A program made the position numbers and the translations under genes. This document shows, piece by piece, positions 7,936 to 14,989 of a DNA stretch of 64,000 nucleotides. Source of the DNA: Astrobacterium formosum (lineage in GTDB: Bacteria; Pseudomonadota; Alphaproteobacteria; Rhizobiales; Xanthobacteraceae); the NCBI GenBank assembly GCA_030848545.1, contig JAVDCA010000015.1, forward strand, positions 62,001-126,000, given 5' to 3'. Numbering within the stretch: position 1 is the first letter of the stretch; each line of letters opens with the position of its first letter. The notes under the pieces were generated by a model. The model saw nothing but the letters and a program-made list of their open reading frames with translations, did no database searches and was not told the origin of the DNA.

Positions 7936-10900
7936 ACGCTTTCCGCCGCTTCGACGGCCGTCCACGCCGGCGTTTTGGCGCTGGCTGCGGCTCGGCTGTA
8001 CCTTCCAGATATCGCCGCTGCCTCGTGAGCCAGTCGAAAATCTTTTGCGCCGGTCCGCGCACCTCCGGGTTGACGTCACGCAGGAAGCGCTCGCCGCGCA
8101 CGAAAGCCACCAAGGCGGCGTAGACGGGTGCCTGCCGATCCGCGTGACCACTCTCCTCGAACCACGCGATCAGCTTCTCCCCGTAGCCGCGCGCTTCGGC
8201 GATGCGCAGGAGGCGGAGGACGTCGTCGGAGAAGGTCGACTTCAAGGCCTCGGCGTCGCTCGCGAGTGCATCGCCCAAATGGTGCGTTGCGGAACCGAAA
8301 TTGTCTGCGGTCAACTCCAGGGCGGCATCCAGCAGCGCGCGACCGACCGGCGCGAGACCATCGAGCGTTGCGAGCAGGTCCGCGGCTTCGGCGTGGCGGC
8401 CCGTGCCGACGAGCAGCCAAGCGAGATTGGCTCTGACGACCAATCCGACATCGCCGCCGTCATTCTCGAAGCGGCGATAGATGGCTTCTGCGTCCGAGTG
8501 GCGTCCGAAACGATCTACCAGCACATTGCCAAGTAGACATCCGATCATTGCGTTTGATGGCGCGAACTCGGCTGCTCGACGAAGAGTCGCCAGCCCCTCT
8601 TCGACTTTCCCCGCGTCATCGAGGGTTCGGCTCTTGTTAAGGAACGCCCAGACGACCCATTCACGGAGGCCCGGCTCGGCGGCCCCGGCGAAGCGGAGGA
8701 CGATGTCATCATACGCCGCGATGGCATCCTCGTGACGGCTCAAGGCGCCGAGCGTGAGACCCTTGTTGACGAGAGCTCTCGCGGCGAATTCGCGTAGGGC
8801 CGGCTCGGTGGCGTCGGCGACGCGGACAACGACGTCGTCATAAGCTGCGATGGCGTCTTCGAGGCGACCCAAGGCGCCGAGGCTGGCACCCTTATTGACG
8901 AGCGCCCCCGCGACAACCTCACGCAGGGGCGGTTCGGCGGAGTCAGTAAAGCGGGCAACGACGTCGTTGTAGGCTGCGATGGCGTCTTCGTGACGGCCCA
9001 AGTCGCCCAGGATGTTGCCCTTGTTGACAAGTGCTTTGGCGGCCATTTCGCGCAGAGCGGGCTCAGCGGCGTCGGCAAAGCGTGCAACGACATCGTCATA
9101 GGCTGCGATGGTGTCGTCGTGGCGACCCAAGTCCCCGAGCCTGACACCCTTGCCGAAGAGCGCATTGGCAACCTGCTCGCGCAGGGCGGGCTCGGTGGCG
9201 TCGGCGAAGCGGGAAACGACGTCATTATAGGCTGCGAAGGCGTCGTCGTGGCGGCCCAAGGCGCCGAACCTGTGACCTTTGCTGACAAGCGCCATGGCGA
9301 TCTGCTCGCGCATAACGGGCTCAGCGGCGCCGGCGAAGCGGGTTACAACGTCGTCATAGGCAGCGATGGCATCTTCGTGACGGCCCAAGTCGCCGAGCGT
9401 GTATCCTTTGTTGAGGAGCGCCCAGGCTGCCTGCTGGCGCAGGGTGAGCTCAGCGGCGCCGGCGAAACGTGCTACGACGTCGTCATAGGCAGCGATGGCA
9501 TCTTCGTGACGACCCAAGTCGCCGAGCGTGTATCCTTTGTTGAGGAGCGCCCAGGCTGCCTGCTGGCGCAGGGTGGGCTCGGGGGCGCCGGCGAAACGGG
9601 CTACGACGTCATCGTAGGTGGCGATGGCGTCGTTGGTGCGGCCTAATTCGCCGAGCGCAACTCCTTTATTATAAAACGCGAAGGCGACCTGCGCGCGTAG
9701 GGACGGCTCGATGGCGTCAGCGAAACGAGAGGCGACCTCGTTAAGAACGGAAACCGCGCGCTCTAATTGGTCAGATTCCACCAGTGTGCGGGCCTTGGCC
9801 ATCAACTCGTCTGCAACGGATATTGAGGCTGGGACACCAGCCCTGTTGCTTGGAGATGCGATGGAACGCGGTTGCGCCCCATCTGCCAAATTCACATACG
9901 TGCCTTCGTCCGCGGTCGCGAGGATGGCTTCACGATACAAAGGATGCCACGCCTGCGGGCCGAGCCTCTCGGCCTCGGCGCGCATAGAACTCAACTCGCC
10001 CGGAGCGTAAAAGCTCCTCAAGAACGCGGTCAGCCAGCGCATCTTGAGCCGCGTACGGCGGGTGCCGTGCCGCATCAGGTACCAGATGTTGAAGAACCGC
10101 TCGACGAGCTGATAGCCGGCGCGTGCGCCGGAGGTTGGCACGTCCTCGACGAGGCCGTCTTTCTGCAGCCGGTCGAGTTGGGACGGAAGGGTGGTGATCT
10201 TGATGTCGGTTTTCCGGGCGAGATCGTGCGAGGTGATGGGGTCCCAATGCAACGCGATGGCGTCGATGATCGCCCGGTGCATGTCCGATTGGTACTCCTC
10301 GACGCGCGCCTTGTAGTACGGCGTGAGCTGGTCGAGCAGCGATTCGAGATCGGAAAAGACCGTGTCGGTCTCGGCGCGTTCCAGCAACTGATAGATCAAT
10401 GCCAGGACGCGCGGATTGCCGCCGGTCAGCGCGTGCAAGGTGCGCAGCCGTTCCGGCTCCTTCGCGAGGATGTCGCGCACCCTTTTGCCCGCCTCTCCGC
10501 GCAGTTCGGCGAACCGGCGCATGCAGTGCAGCAGTTCCGCTTCGGACAGAGGTTCGAGCGCGTGCGGCTGGAAGAACTCGTAGAAGGCAGCGTTGCGGTC
10601 TCCGGTCTGCGATGGAAAGTGGGTCGCGGCGCCGTAGAGGATCGGCCCGCCGGGTGCCTGCAAGATTCGCCGTAACGCCCAGTGCTCGTCCGGCGGCAGC
10701 GCATCGAGGATGAGATCGAGATTGTCGACGAACAGGACCGGTCGCCCGAGCGCTTTGGTGCGGGCGAGAAATGCCTCCGCGGCCGATGCCGCGTCCTTCC
10801 ATTCCGGCTGGCACAGGCAGCGGTCGATCTCGGCGGCAAGTGCTGTTCGTCCAACCGTGTCGGCCCACTCGGCCAGCGCCTCGCCGCAATTGCGCCAGAA

Positions 10901-11194
10901 GCGGTCGAGCGAGCGGACATTGTACTGCTCCTCGCGGAAGGTCAGTGGCACGTAACGCGACGACAGGTCCGGGTCGCGGCCGATCCCGAGCGCCAGGCGA
11001 CGCAGCAGGCTGGTCTTGCCCATGCCGCGCGGCCCGACGATGAGCTGATGCTCGCCGGCGGTGCGGACAGGCAGCTTGCGCAGCTTGTCGAGCAGGAATG
11101 CGGCCAAGTCTTCGCGGGCGACGAAGCCGGCGAGAAAGTCGTCGGCGTCGAGGCGGTTGGGATCGTAAAGGGCGATGCGCTTGAAGAGGGTCAT
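7934..11194 (-). CDS. P-loop ATPase with winged-helix and TPR repeats (STAND-like), island gene 2
   Basis: A 1086-residue protein of unknown role. Residues 1-280 form a P-loop ATPase: Walker A GPRGMGKT at 54-61, Walker B VLFVDNLDLIL at about 153-163, and a GGNPR segment at 258-262 as in archaeal-type AAA ATPases (ATPase_2 family). Residues 300-380 look like a winged helix ending in FFNIWYLMRHG. Residues 499-842 hold eight 43-residue TPR-type units with the core GRHEDAIAAYDDVV, plus degenerate flanking units. The C-terminus ends in the basic stretch KRRRGRPSKRRKA, with an AT-hook-like RGRP core. The order ATPase, winged helix, TPR is that of STAND-type switch proteins, many of which are sensors in defence or regulation. 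Its start overlaps the stop of the upstream ATPase gene by 4 bases (ATGA), so the two are co-translated. The family assignment is firm at the level of ATPase plus TPR; the function is inference. Confidence 0.85.
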   Translation of the reverse strand: MTLFKRIALYDPNRLDADDFLAGFVAREDLAAFLLDKLRKLPVRTAGEHQLIVGPRGMGKTSLLRRLALGIGRDPDLSSRYVPLTFREEQYNVRSLDRFWRNCGEALAEWADTVGRTALAAEIDRCLCQPEWKDAASAAEAFLARTKALGRPVLFVDNLDLILDALPPDEHWALRRILQAPGGPILYGAATHFPSQTGDRNAAFYEFFQPHALEPLSEAELLHCMRRFAELRGEAGKRVRDILAKEPERLRTLHALTGGNPRVLALIYQLLERAETDTVFSDLESLLDQLTPYYKARVEEYQSDMHRAIIDAIALHWDPITSHDLARKTDIKITTLPSQLDRLQKDGLVEDVPTSGARAGYQLVERFFNIWYLMRHGTRRTRLKMRWLTAFLRSFYAPGELSSMRAEAERLGPQAWHPLYREAILATADEGTYVNLADGAQPRSIASPSNRAGVPASISVADELMAKARTLVESDQLERAVSVLNEVASRFADAIEPSLRAQVAFAFYNKGVALGELGRTNDAIATYDDVVARFAGAPEPTLRQQAAWALLNKGYTLGDLGRHEDAIAAYDDVVARFAGAAELTLRQQAAWALLNKGYTLGDLGRHEDAIAAYDDVVTRFAGAAEPVMREQIAMALVSKGHRFGALGRHDDAFAAYNDVVSRFADATEPALREQVANALFGKGVRLGDLGRHDDTIAAYDDVVARFADAAEPALREMAAKALVNKGNILGDLGRHEDAIAAYNDVVARFTDSAEPPLREVVAGALVNKGASLGALGRLEDAIAAYDDVVVRVADATEPALREFAARALVNKGLTLGALSRHEDAIAAYDDIVLRFAGAAEPGLREWVVWAFLNKSRTLDDAGKVEEGLATLRRAAEFAPSNAMIGCLLGNVLVDRFGRHSDAEAIYRRFENDGGDVGLVVRANLAWLLVGTGRHAEAADLLATLDGLAPVGRALLDAALELTADNFGSATHHLGDALASDAEALKSTFSDDVLRLLRIAEARGYGEKLIAWFEESGHADRQAPVYAALVAFVRGERFLRDVNPEVRGPAQKIFDWLTRQRRYLEGTAEPQPAPKRRRGRPSKRRKA
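8669..9700 (-). repeat. 129-bp coding tandem repeats (TPR units)
   Basis: Eight head-to-tail units of 129 bp (43 codons each), all in frame. The units starting near 9361 and 9490 differ at only about 7 of 129 positions, while the others are more diverged, which suggests a recent unit duplication. The repeats are coding and have no spacers, so they are not a CRISPR array. Confidence 0.85.
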
Positions 11195-12327
11195 GGGTGC
11201 AGATAGGCCATCCAGTAGCGGCGCAACAGGCCGGAACGAAAACGCCAGCGTCCGTCGGCTTCGTGCAGGAGGCCGTCGTTGGCGAGCGCGGTCAGCATGT
11301 TCTTCACGTCACGCGTCGGAATGATCCGCAGCGTCTTGCTCAGGCGTGTTTGCAGGGTCGCGAAGGTTTCACCCATGGGTTGTTCGCAGCAGATTTCGAG
11401 AATGGCCTGCAGCAACACCGCGTCCTCGGGCGGAAAATTCTTGTCGATGTGCTCCTCCCAGGTGGAGAAGCTGCCGCGGTTGTACGGCTTGAGGAGTTCC
11501 TCGAAAGCGCCGTCGATGTCGGCAACGAGCGCCAGCGGTCGGCCTGCATCCGTCGCAGCCCCGGATGGCCGGATGCGGTCGGCGATCAGTCGCAGATAGT
11601 ACGGGGCGAGCCAGCCGAGCTCGCGGGCGAGGTGGTGAAATCCGCCATCGTCGAGCGCGAATGGCCGGCGCACATCGTTGGCAGCGCAGAGCCTGTCCAG
11701 GTACGCGCGCGCCTGCTGCTCGTCGAAGGGATCGATGGGCAGGATGTCCAGGTCCACCAAGGCGCCGTGCAGATTTCCGCGGCGGGCGACGACATCGAGC
11801 CCGATGGAGCCGGTGAGAATCCAACGTACGCGCGGATAGGACTGGCGCAGCTTACGCAGGTGGTAGAGGAAGTCGGACGCTTTCGCCGCGTCGTTCGCCA
11901 GCAGTCGCGACACGAACAGCGCGATTTCGTCGACGAGAATCACGGTGTCGCGGCCTTCGGCGTCGAGCGAGGCGATCAGGGCTTCGACGAACGCCTTCGG
12001 ATCGACACGCCCGATTGCCTGGACCGGGCCGCCCTCCCAGGTGCCACTGGTGATCTGCTTGAGTCTCTGTCCGAGGTGAAGGAAGACCTGCTTGCCGTAG
12101 CTCTCCTGCTCCTCGATCTTGGCGCACAGGTCGCGCAGAAACTCCTCCTCGCTGCGCATTCCCTCGACGTCGGATGAGATCGTGATCCAGTCATCGGCCG
12201 CGAGGTCTTCGGCAACACGTCGCATCAGCCATGTCTTGCCGATCCGTCGCGGGGCGAGCATCTGCAGGCTGCGGCCGCCGAGCAGAAGGCGGCGAATTTC
12301 TTCCCGTTCGGCCTGTCGATCCGGCAT
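11191..12327 (-). CDS. P-loop AAA-type ATPase, island gene 1
   Basis: A 378-residue ATPase of unknown role. The nucleotide-binding loop reads APRRIGKTWL at residues 25-34 and the Walker B segment VILVDEIALFV at about 129-139, with the acidic pair at 133-134. The C-terminal 70 residues look like a winged helix. The PRRIGKT loop form is typical of stand-alone bacterial and archaeal ATPases of the AAA-like and ATPase_2 groups. The start is supported by AGGAGAG 8 bases upstream. The stop codon overlaps the start of the 1086-residue TPR ATPase in an ATGA, so the pair should be made together and may form one complex. An AT-rich leader precedes it. No homologous named system can be assigned from sequence alone. 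Confidence 0.85.
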   Translation of the reverse strand: MPDRQAEREEIRRLLLGGRSLQMLAPRRIGKTWLMRRVAEDLAADDWITISSDVEGMRSEEEFLRDLCAKIEEQESYGKQVFLHLGQRLKQITSGTWEGGPVQAIGRVDPKAFVEALIASLDAEGRDTVILVDEIALFVSRLLANDAAKASDFLYHLRKLRQSYPRVRWILTGSIGLDVVARRGNLHGALVDLDILPIDPFDEQQARAYLDRLCAANDVRRPFALDDGGFHHLARELGWLAPYYLRLIADRIRPSGAATDAGRPLALVADIDGAFEELLKPYNRGSFSTWEEHIDKNFPPEDAVLLQAILEICCEQPMGETFATLQTRLSKTLRIIPTRDVKNMLTALANDGLLHEADGRWRFRSGLLRRYWMAYLHP

Positions 12328-12354
12328 GGCGCTTCTCTCCTGGGCTGGAAAGAA

Positions 12355-12440
12355 TGTGCCATAAAATTATTGTAAGTCAAATAAATTCATCAATGCATAA
12401 ATTCACCCGTCATTAAATTATCGATTCTTGTCGCAGAATC
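12355..12440 (-). promoter_or_regulatory. AT-rich leader and likely promoter region of the ATPase pair
   Basis: A stretch far richer in A and T than its surroundings, just upstream of the first ATPase gene. On the minus strand it contains TTGACT and TACAAT elements in TTATTTGACTTACAATAATT. It also holds a direct repeat ATAAATTCA (12381-12389 and 12397-12405) and an inverted repeat GATTCT-N6-AGAATC (12423-12440), either of which could bind a regulator. The exact -35/-10 pairing is not clear. Confidence 0.5.
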
Positions 12441-12492
12441 AATGCGCAAGCTGAACCTTGCAATTTGGGGCGCCGTCATTCCGAGTGAGAGC

Positions 12493-13203
12493 CTACGCCG
12501 CGCTTCGCATGATCGCGGCCTCGGCGGCCTTGATGGCTTCCGGCGTGCCCACATGCATCCACACGCCGTCGAGGCGTACGCCGTAGAGGCGGCCGGCCTC
12601 GATCGAGCGGTCGAACAGGTGGTTGAGCGAGAAGGCGCCGGCGGGTGCGTCGGCGAACATGGCCGGAGCCAGCATGGCGGCACCCGCATAGACGAACGGC
12701 ACGACTTCGCGCTCGCCACGCCGCCGCAGGCGACCGTCGGCCGCCATGGCGAAATCGCCGCGGCCCGAATAGCCGACGCTGGAAATGGTCGTCGCCATCA
12801 ACAAGAGCGCATCCATGGCGGCGGGATCGAAGGCCTGCGCGAGGAACGGCAGGTTGGGCTTGACGCCGTCGACCCAGAGTGTGTCGCTGTTGATGTGGAA
12901 GAACGGGGCGTCGCCCAGAAGCGGCAGTGCCTTGACGACGCCGCCGCCCGTATCCAGCAAGGCGTCGCGCTCGTCGGAGATGATGACCTTCGGCACACGA
13001 CGGGATCTGAGATGCGCCTCGATCTGGTCGGGAAGGTGGTGGACATTGACCACCGCGGTCTCGACGTCCGCCTCGGCGAGGCGATCGAGTGCGTGGTCGA
13101 TGAGCGTCTTGCCGCCCACCGTGACGAGCGGCTTCGGAATATTCTCGGTGAGGGGTCGCATGCGCAGGCCCAGCCCGGCGGCAAGCACCATGGCGGTCGT
13201 CAT
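12493..13203 (-). CDS. murU: N-acetylmuramate alpha-1-phosphate uridylyltransferase (MurU)
   Basis: Nucleotidyltransferase that makes UDP-N-acetylmuramate from the sugar-1-phosphate in the cell-wall recycling route of many Gram-negatives. The 236-residue product begins MVLAAGLGLRMRPLTENIPK, the glycine-rich nucleotide loop with the catalytic lysine, and carries the HINSDTLW metal-binding region. It follows the TsaE-AmgK fusion on the same strand; AmgK makes the sugar-1-phosphate that MurU uses, which supports the call. The gap of 137 bases between them is longer than usual. The last 74 bases of the gene are repeated on the far side of the ATPase island. Confidence 0.88.
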   Translation of the reverse strand: MTTAMVLAAGLGLRMRPLTENIPKPLVTVGGKTLIDHALDRLAEADVETAVVNVHHLPDQIEAHLRSRRVPKVIISDERDALLDTGGGVVKALPLLGDAPFFHINSDTLWVDGVKPNLPFLAQAFDPAAMDALLLMATTISSVGYSGRGDFAMAADGRLRRRGEREVVPFVYAGAAMLAPAMFADAPAGAFSLNHLFDRSIEAGRLYGVRLDGVWMHVGTPEAIKAAEAAIMRSAA

Positions 13204-13302
13204 TCACGTCTCCGGTTACGCGTGCGCCGCTTTGAGGACGGCGCGAATCAATCAGTCCGACTATCGCCGAAAATACGACAGGGATGTTACCGGACATCTT
13301 GC

Positions 13303-13316
13303 CCCACGATCGTGGG
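13303..13316. promoter_or_regulatory. 14-bp perfect palindrome upstream of murU
   Basis: CCCACGATCGTGGG lies in the 137-base gap between the TsaE-AmgK fusion gene and murU, about 100 bases before the murU start. It could be an operator or part of a weak hairpin. There is no T run, so a terminator is unlikely. Confidence 0.3.
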
Positions 13317-13340
13317 TAGAAGGTATACGATTCCCTCGCA

Positions 13341-14873
13341 TCACTCCGGCGCTGGTACATGGTCGGCATACCACTTCGCCAGTCCCTCCAGGGCCGGATG
13401 TGCCAGCGAGCGTTGCAGATAGGCCCATACGCGCGGCAGATGGCGCAGATATTGCGGTTTGCCGTCGCGGCGATCGAGGCGGGCGAAGATGCCGAGAATC
13501 TTCGAGGCGCGCTGGGCCGCGAGCGTCGCGTAGAGACGGGCAAAGCCCGGGACATCGAAGGCGGGCTCGGCCTGGCGCCGCCAGCGCACATAGCGGCCGA
13601 GCAGCTCCAGTTCGAGGGCGTCCGGCACGTCGACGCGGGCGTCCTGCAGGAGCGAGGCGAGGTCATAGGCGGCCGGTCCCATGACGGCGTCCTGGAAGTC
13701 GAGCAGGCCGAGGGCGGCGACGCCGGCACGCTCCGGGCGCCACAAGAGGTTGGGGGAGTGGAAATCGCGCAGCACCCATGTCTGCGGCGCCGCGATGACG
13801 ACCCCGAGGGCATCGCGCCACTGCGCCACGAACAGTGCCCGCGTGGTCGCATCAACGGCCGCGCCGCGATGGGGCAGGTACCAGTCGAGCAGCAATTCCA
13901 CCTCGATCATGAAGGCTTCGAGATCGTAGGTGGGCAGGTGGTGTTCGATCTTGGGTGCCACCGGCAGCGTGTCCGGTAGCGCCTGGGTGTGCAACGTACC
14001 GAGAAGGTCGACGGCGCGCTGGTAGCGCGCCGTGATCGGTGCCGGCGGCTCGCCCGACACCACGCCCTCACTGCCGAGATCCTCCAGGATGACGACGCCG
14101 TCGGCGAGATCGGCGGCGTGGATGACCGGTGCCGACAGGCCGCGGGCGCGGAGCGCGTAGTCCATCGCCACGAACGGCGTGACGTCCTCGGCGAGATGCG
14201 CAATGGCGCTGTAGGGTTTGCCGTCGCGTACCGGCGGACCGTCCGGGCGCCGCGGCGCGTTCATCAGGATGGCGTCGCGGTCCTTCAGGTGCAGTCGCTC
14301 GTAGGCGCGCGTCGAAGCGTCGCCCGTGAGCGGATGGCGCTCGGCGGTGCCCCAGCCGGACTCGTCGAGCAGGCGGCGGATGGCGCCCATGCGCTCGACC
14401 CGCCCGGCGGCGCGGCCGTGGCCCGTCATGGCGACGTCGCGGCGCCCCATTCCGAACGCCGGCGCCATCGTGAGGGTGATGTCGATGCGGTCGGGGGGCA
14501 GTGTTCCGTCCGCCCGGTCCGGCCACTCCATCAGCACGATCGCCTGCGGGGGCAGGTCGTCGAGGCCGAGTTCGGCGAGTTCGCTGGCGTCGCCGAGCCG
14601 GTAGAGGTCCACATGGGCGACGAACCAGCCGGGAAGCTCGTAGGTCTGGATGAGCGTGAAGGTGGGGCTCGGCACCTCCAGTTCGGGGTCGCCGGCGAGC
14701 CGGCGGATCAGCGCCCGCGCCAAGGTGGTCTTGCCGGCGCCGAGATCGCCCGACAGGGTGACGAAATCACCCGGCGCCAGGGTGGCGGCGACGTCGGTCA
14801 CCAGAAGCCCGATCGCCTCCTCGTCGGCGAGTGTCGTGGCATAGGAGGAAGGACCGCTGGCAGGGGAACGCAT
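13341..14873 (-). CDS. TsaE-AmgK fusion: tRNA threonylcarbamoyladenosine ATPase domain plus sugar kinase
   Basis: One continuous 510-residue frame with two enzymes. Residues 1-155 are TsaE, the ATPase needed for t6A37 modification of tRNA, with Walker A GDLGAGKT at 42-49 and the MEWPDR segment near 115-120. Residues 165-510 are a phosphotransferase of the aminoglycoside kinase fold that matches AmgK (anomeric N-acetylmuramate/glucosamine kinase), with the Brenner motif DFHSPNLLW at 370-378 and the metal-binding LLDFQDA at about 390-396. The kinase product is the substrate of MurU, the next gene. A TsaE-phosphotransferase fusion is known in Hyphomicrobiales, so it is more likely natural than an assembly error. 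The start used reads MRSPASGPSS; a later start would trim only a few residues. Confidence 0.9.
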   Translation of the reverse strand: MRSPASGPSSYATTLADEEAIGLLVTDVAATLAPGDFVTLSGDLGAGKTTLARALIRRLAGDPELEVPSPTFTLIQTYELPGWFVAHVDLYRLGDASELAELGLDDLPPQAIVLMEWPDRADGTLPPDRIDITLTMAPAFGMGRRDVAMTGHGRAAGRVERMGAIRRLLDESGWGTAERHPLTGDASTRAYERLHLKDRDAILMNAPRRPDGPPVRDGKPYSAIAHLAEDVTPFVAMDYALRARGLSAPVIHAADLADGVVILEDLGSEGVVSGEPPAPITARYQRAVDLLGTLHTQALPDTLPVAPKIEHHLPTYDLEAFMIEVELLLDWYLPHRGAAVDATTRALFVAQWRDALGVVIAAPQTWVLRDFHSPNLLWRPERAGVAALGLLDFQDAVMGPAAYDLASLLQDARVDVPDALELELLGRYVRWRRQAEPAFDVPGFARLYATLAAQRASKILGIFARLDRRDGKPQYLRHLPRVWAYLQRSLAHPALEGLAKWYADHVPAPE

Positions 14874-14989
14874 GGTGACTGGGCCGGCTCGCGTGGACGA
14901 CGTGTCGTCGATGACCGTCCCACTTTAGCGTTATTTAGCCGGACATGTCCCTTTCGTGATCGCGGAATCTGCAACCCGCGGGCGTGCCG

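Larger units (their letters stand above)
7862..12570. other. Putative genomic island (two-ATPase module) bounded by a 74-bp direct repeat
   Basis: The segment between the two copies of the murU 3' end (7862-7935 and 12497-12570, 71 of 74 bases equal, same orientation) holds only the two ATPase genes and their leader. Without it murU would run directly into the addB region, the order usual in Alphaproteobacteria. A direct repeat made from the 3' end of a gene is the footprint expected when DNA enters at that gene end and restores it. No integrase or transposase is present, so the mode of entry is unknown. Confidence 0.7.

Noticed and set aside
7858-8151. A 97-codon minus-strand frame ending in the murU C-terminus as a separate gene
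   Set aside because: Only its last 25 codons resemble murU; the rest is the TPR ATPase read out of frame. It is a truncated copy.
8669-9700. Regular 129-bp repeats as a possible CRISPR array
   Set aside because: There are no spacers, the period is 43 codons in frame, and the translation is a TPR array.
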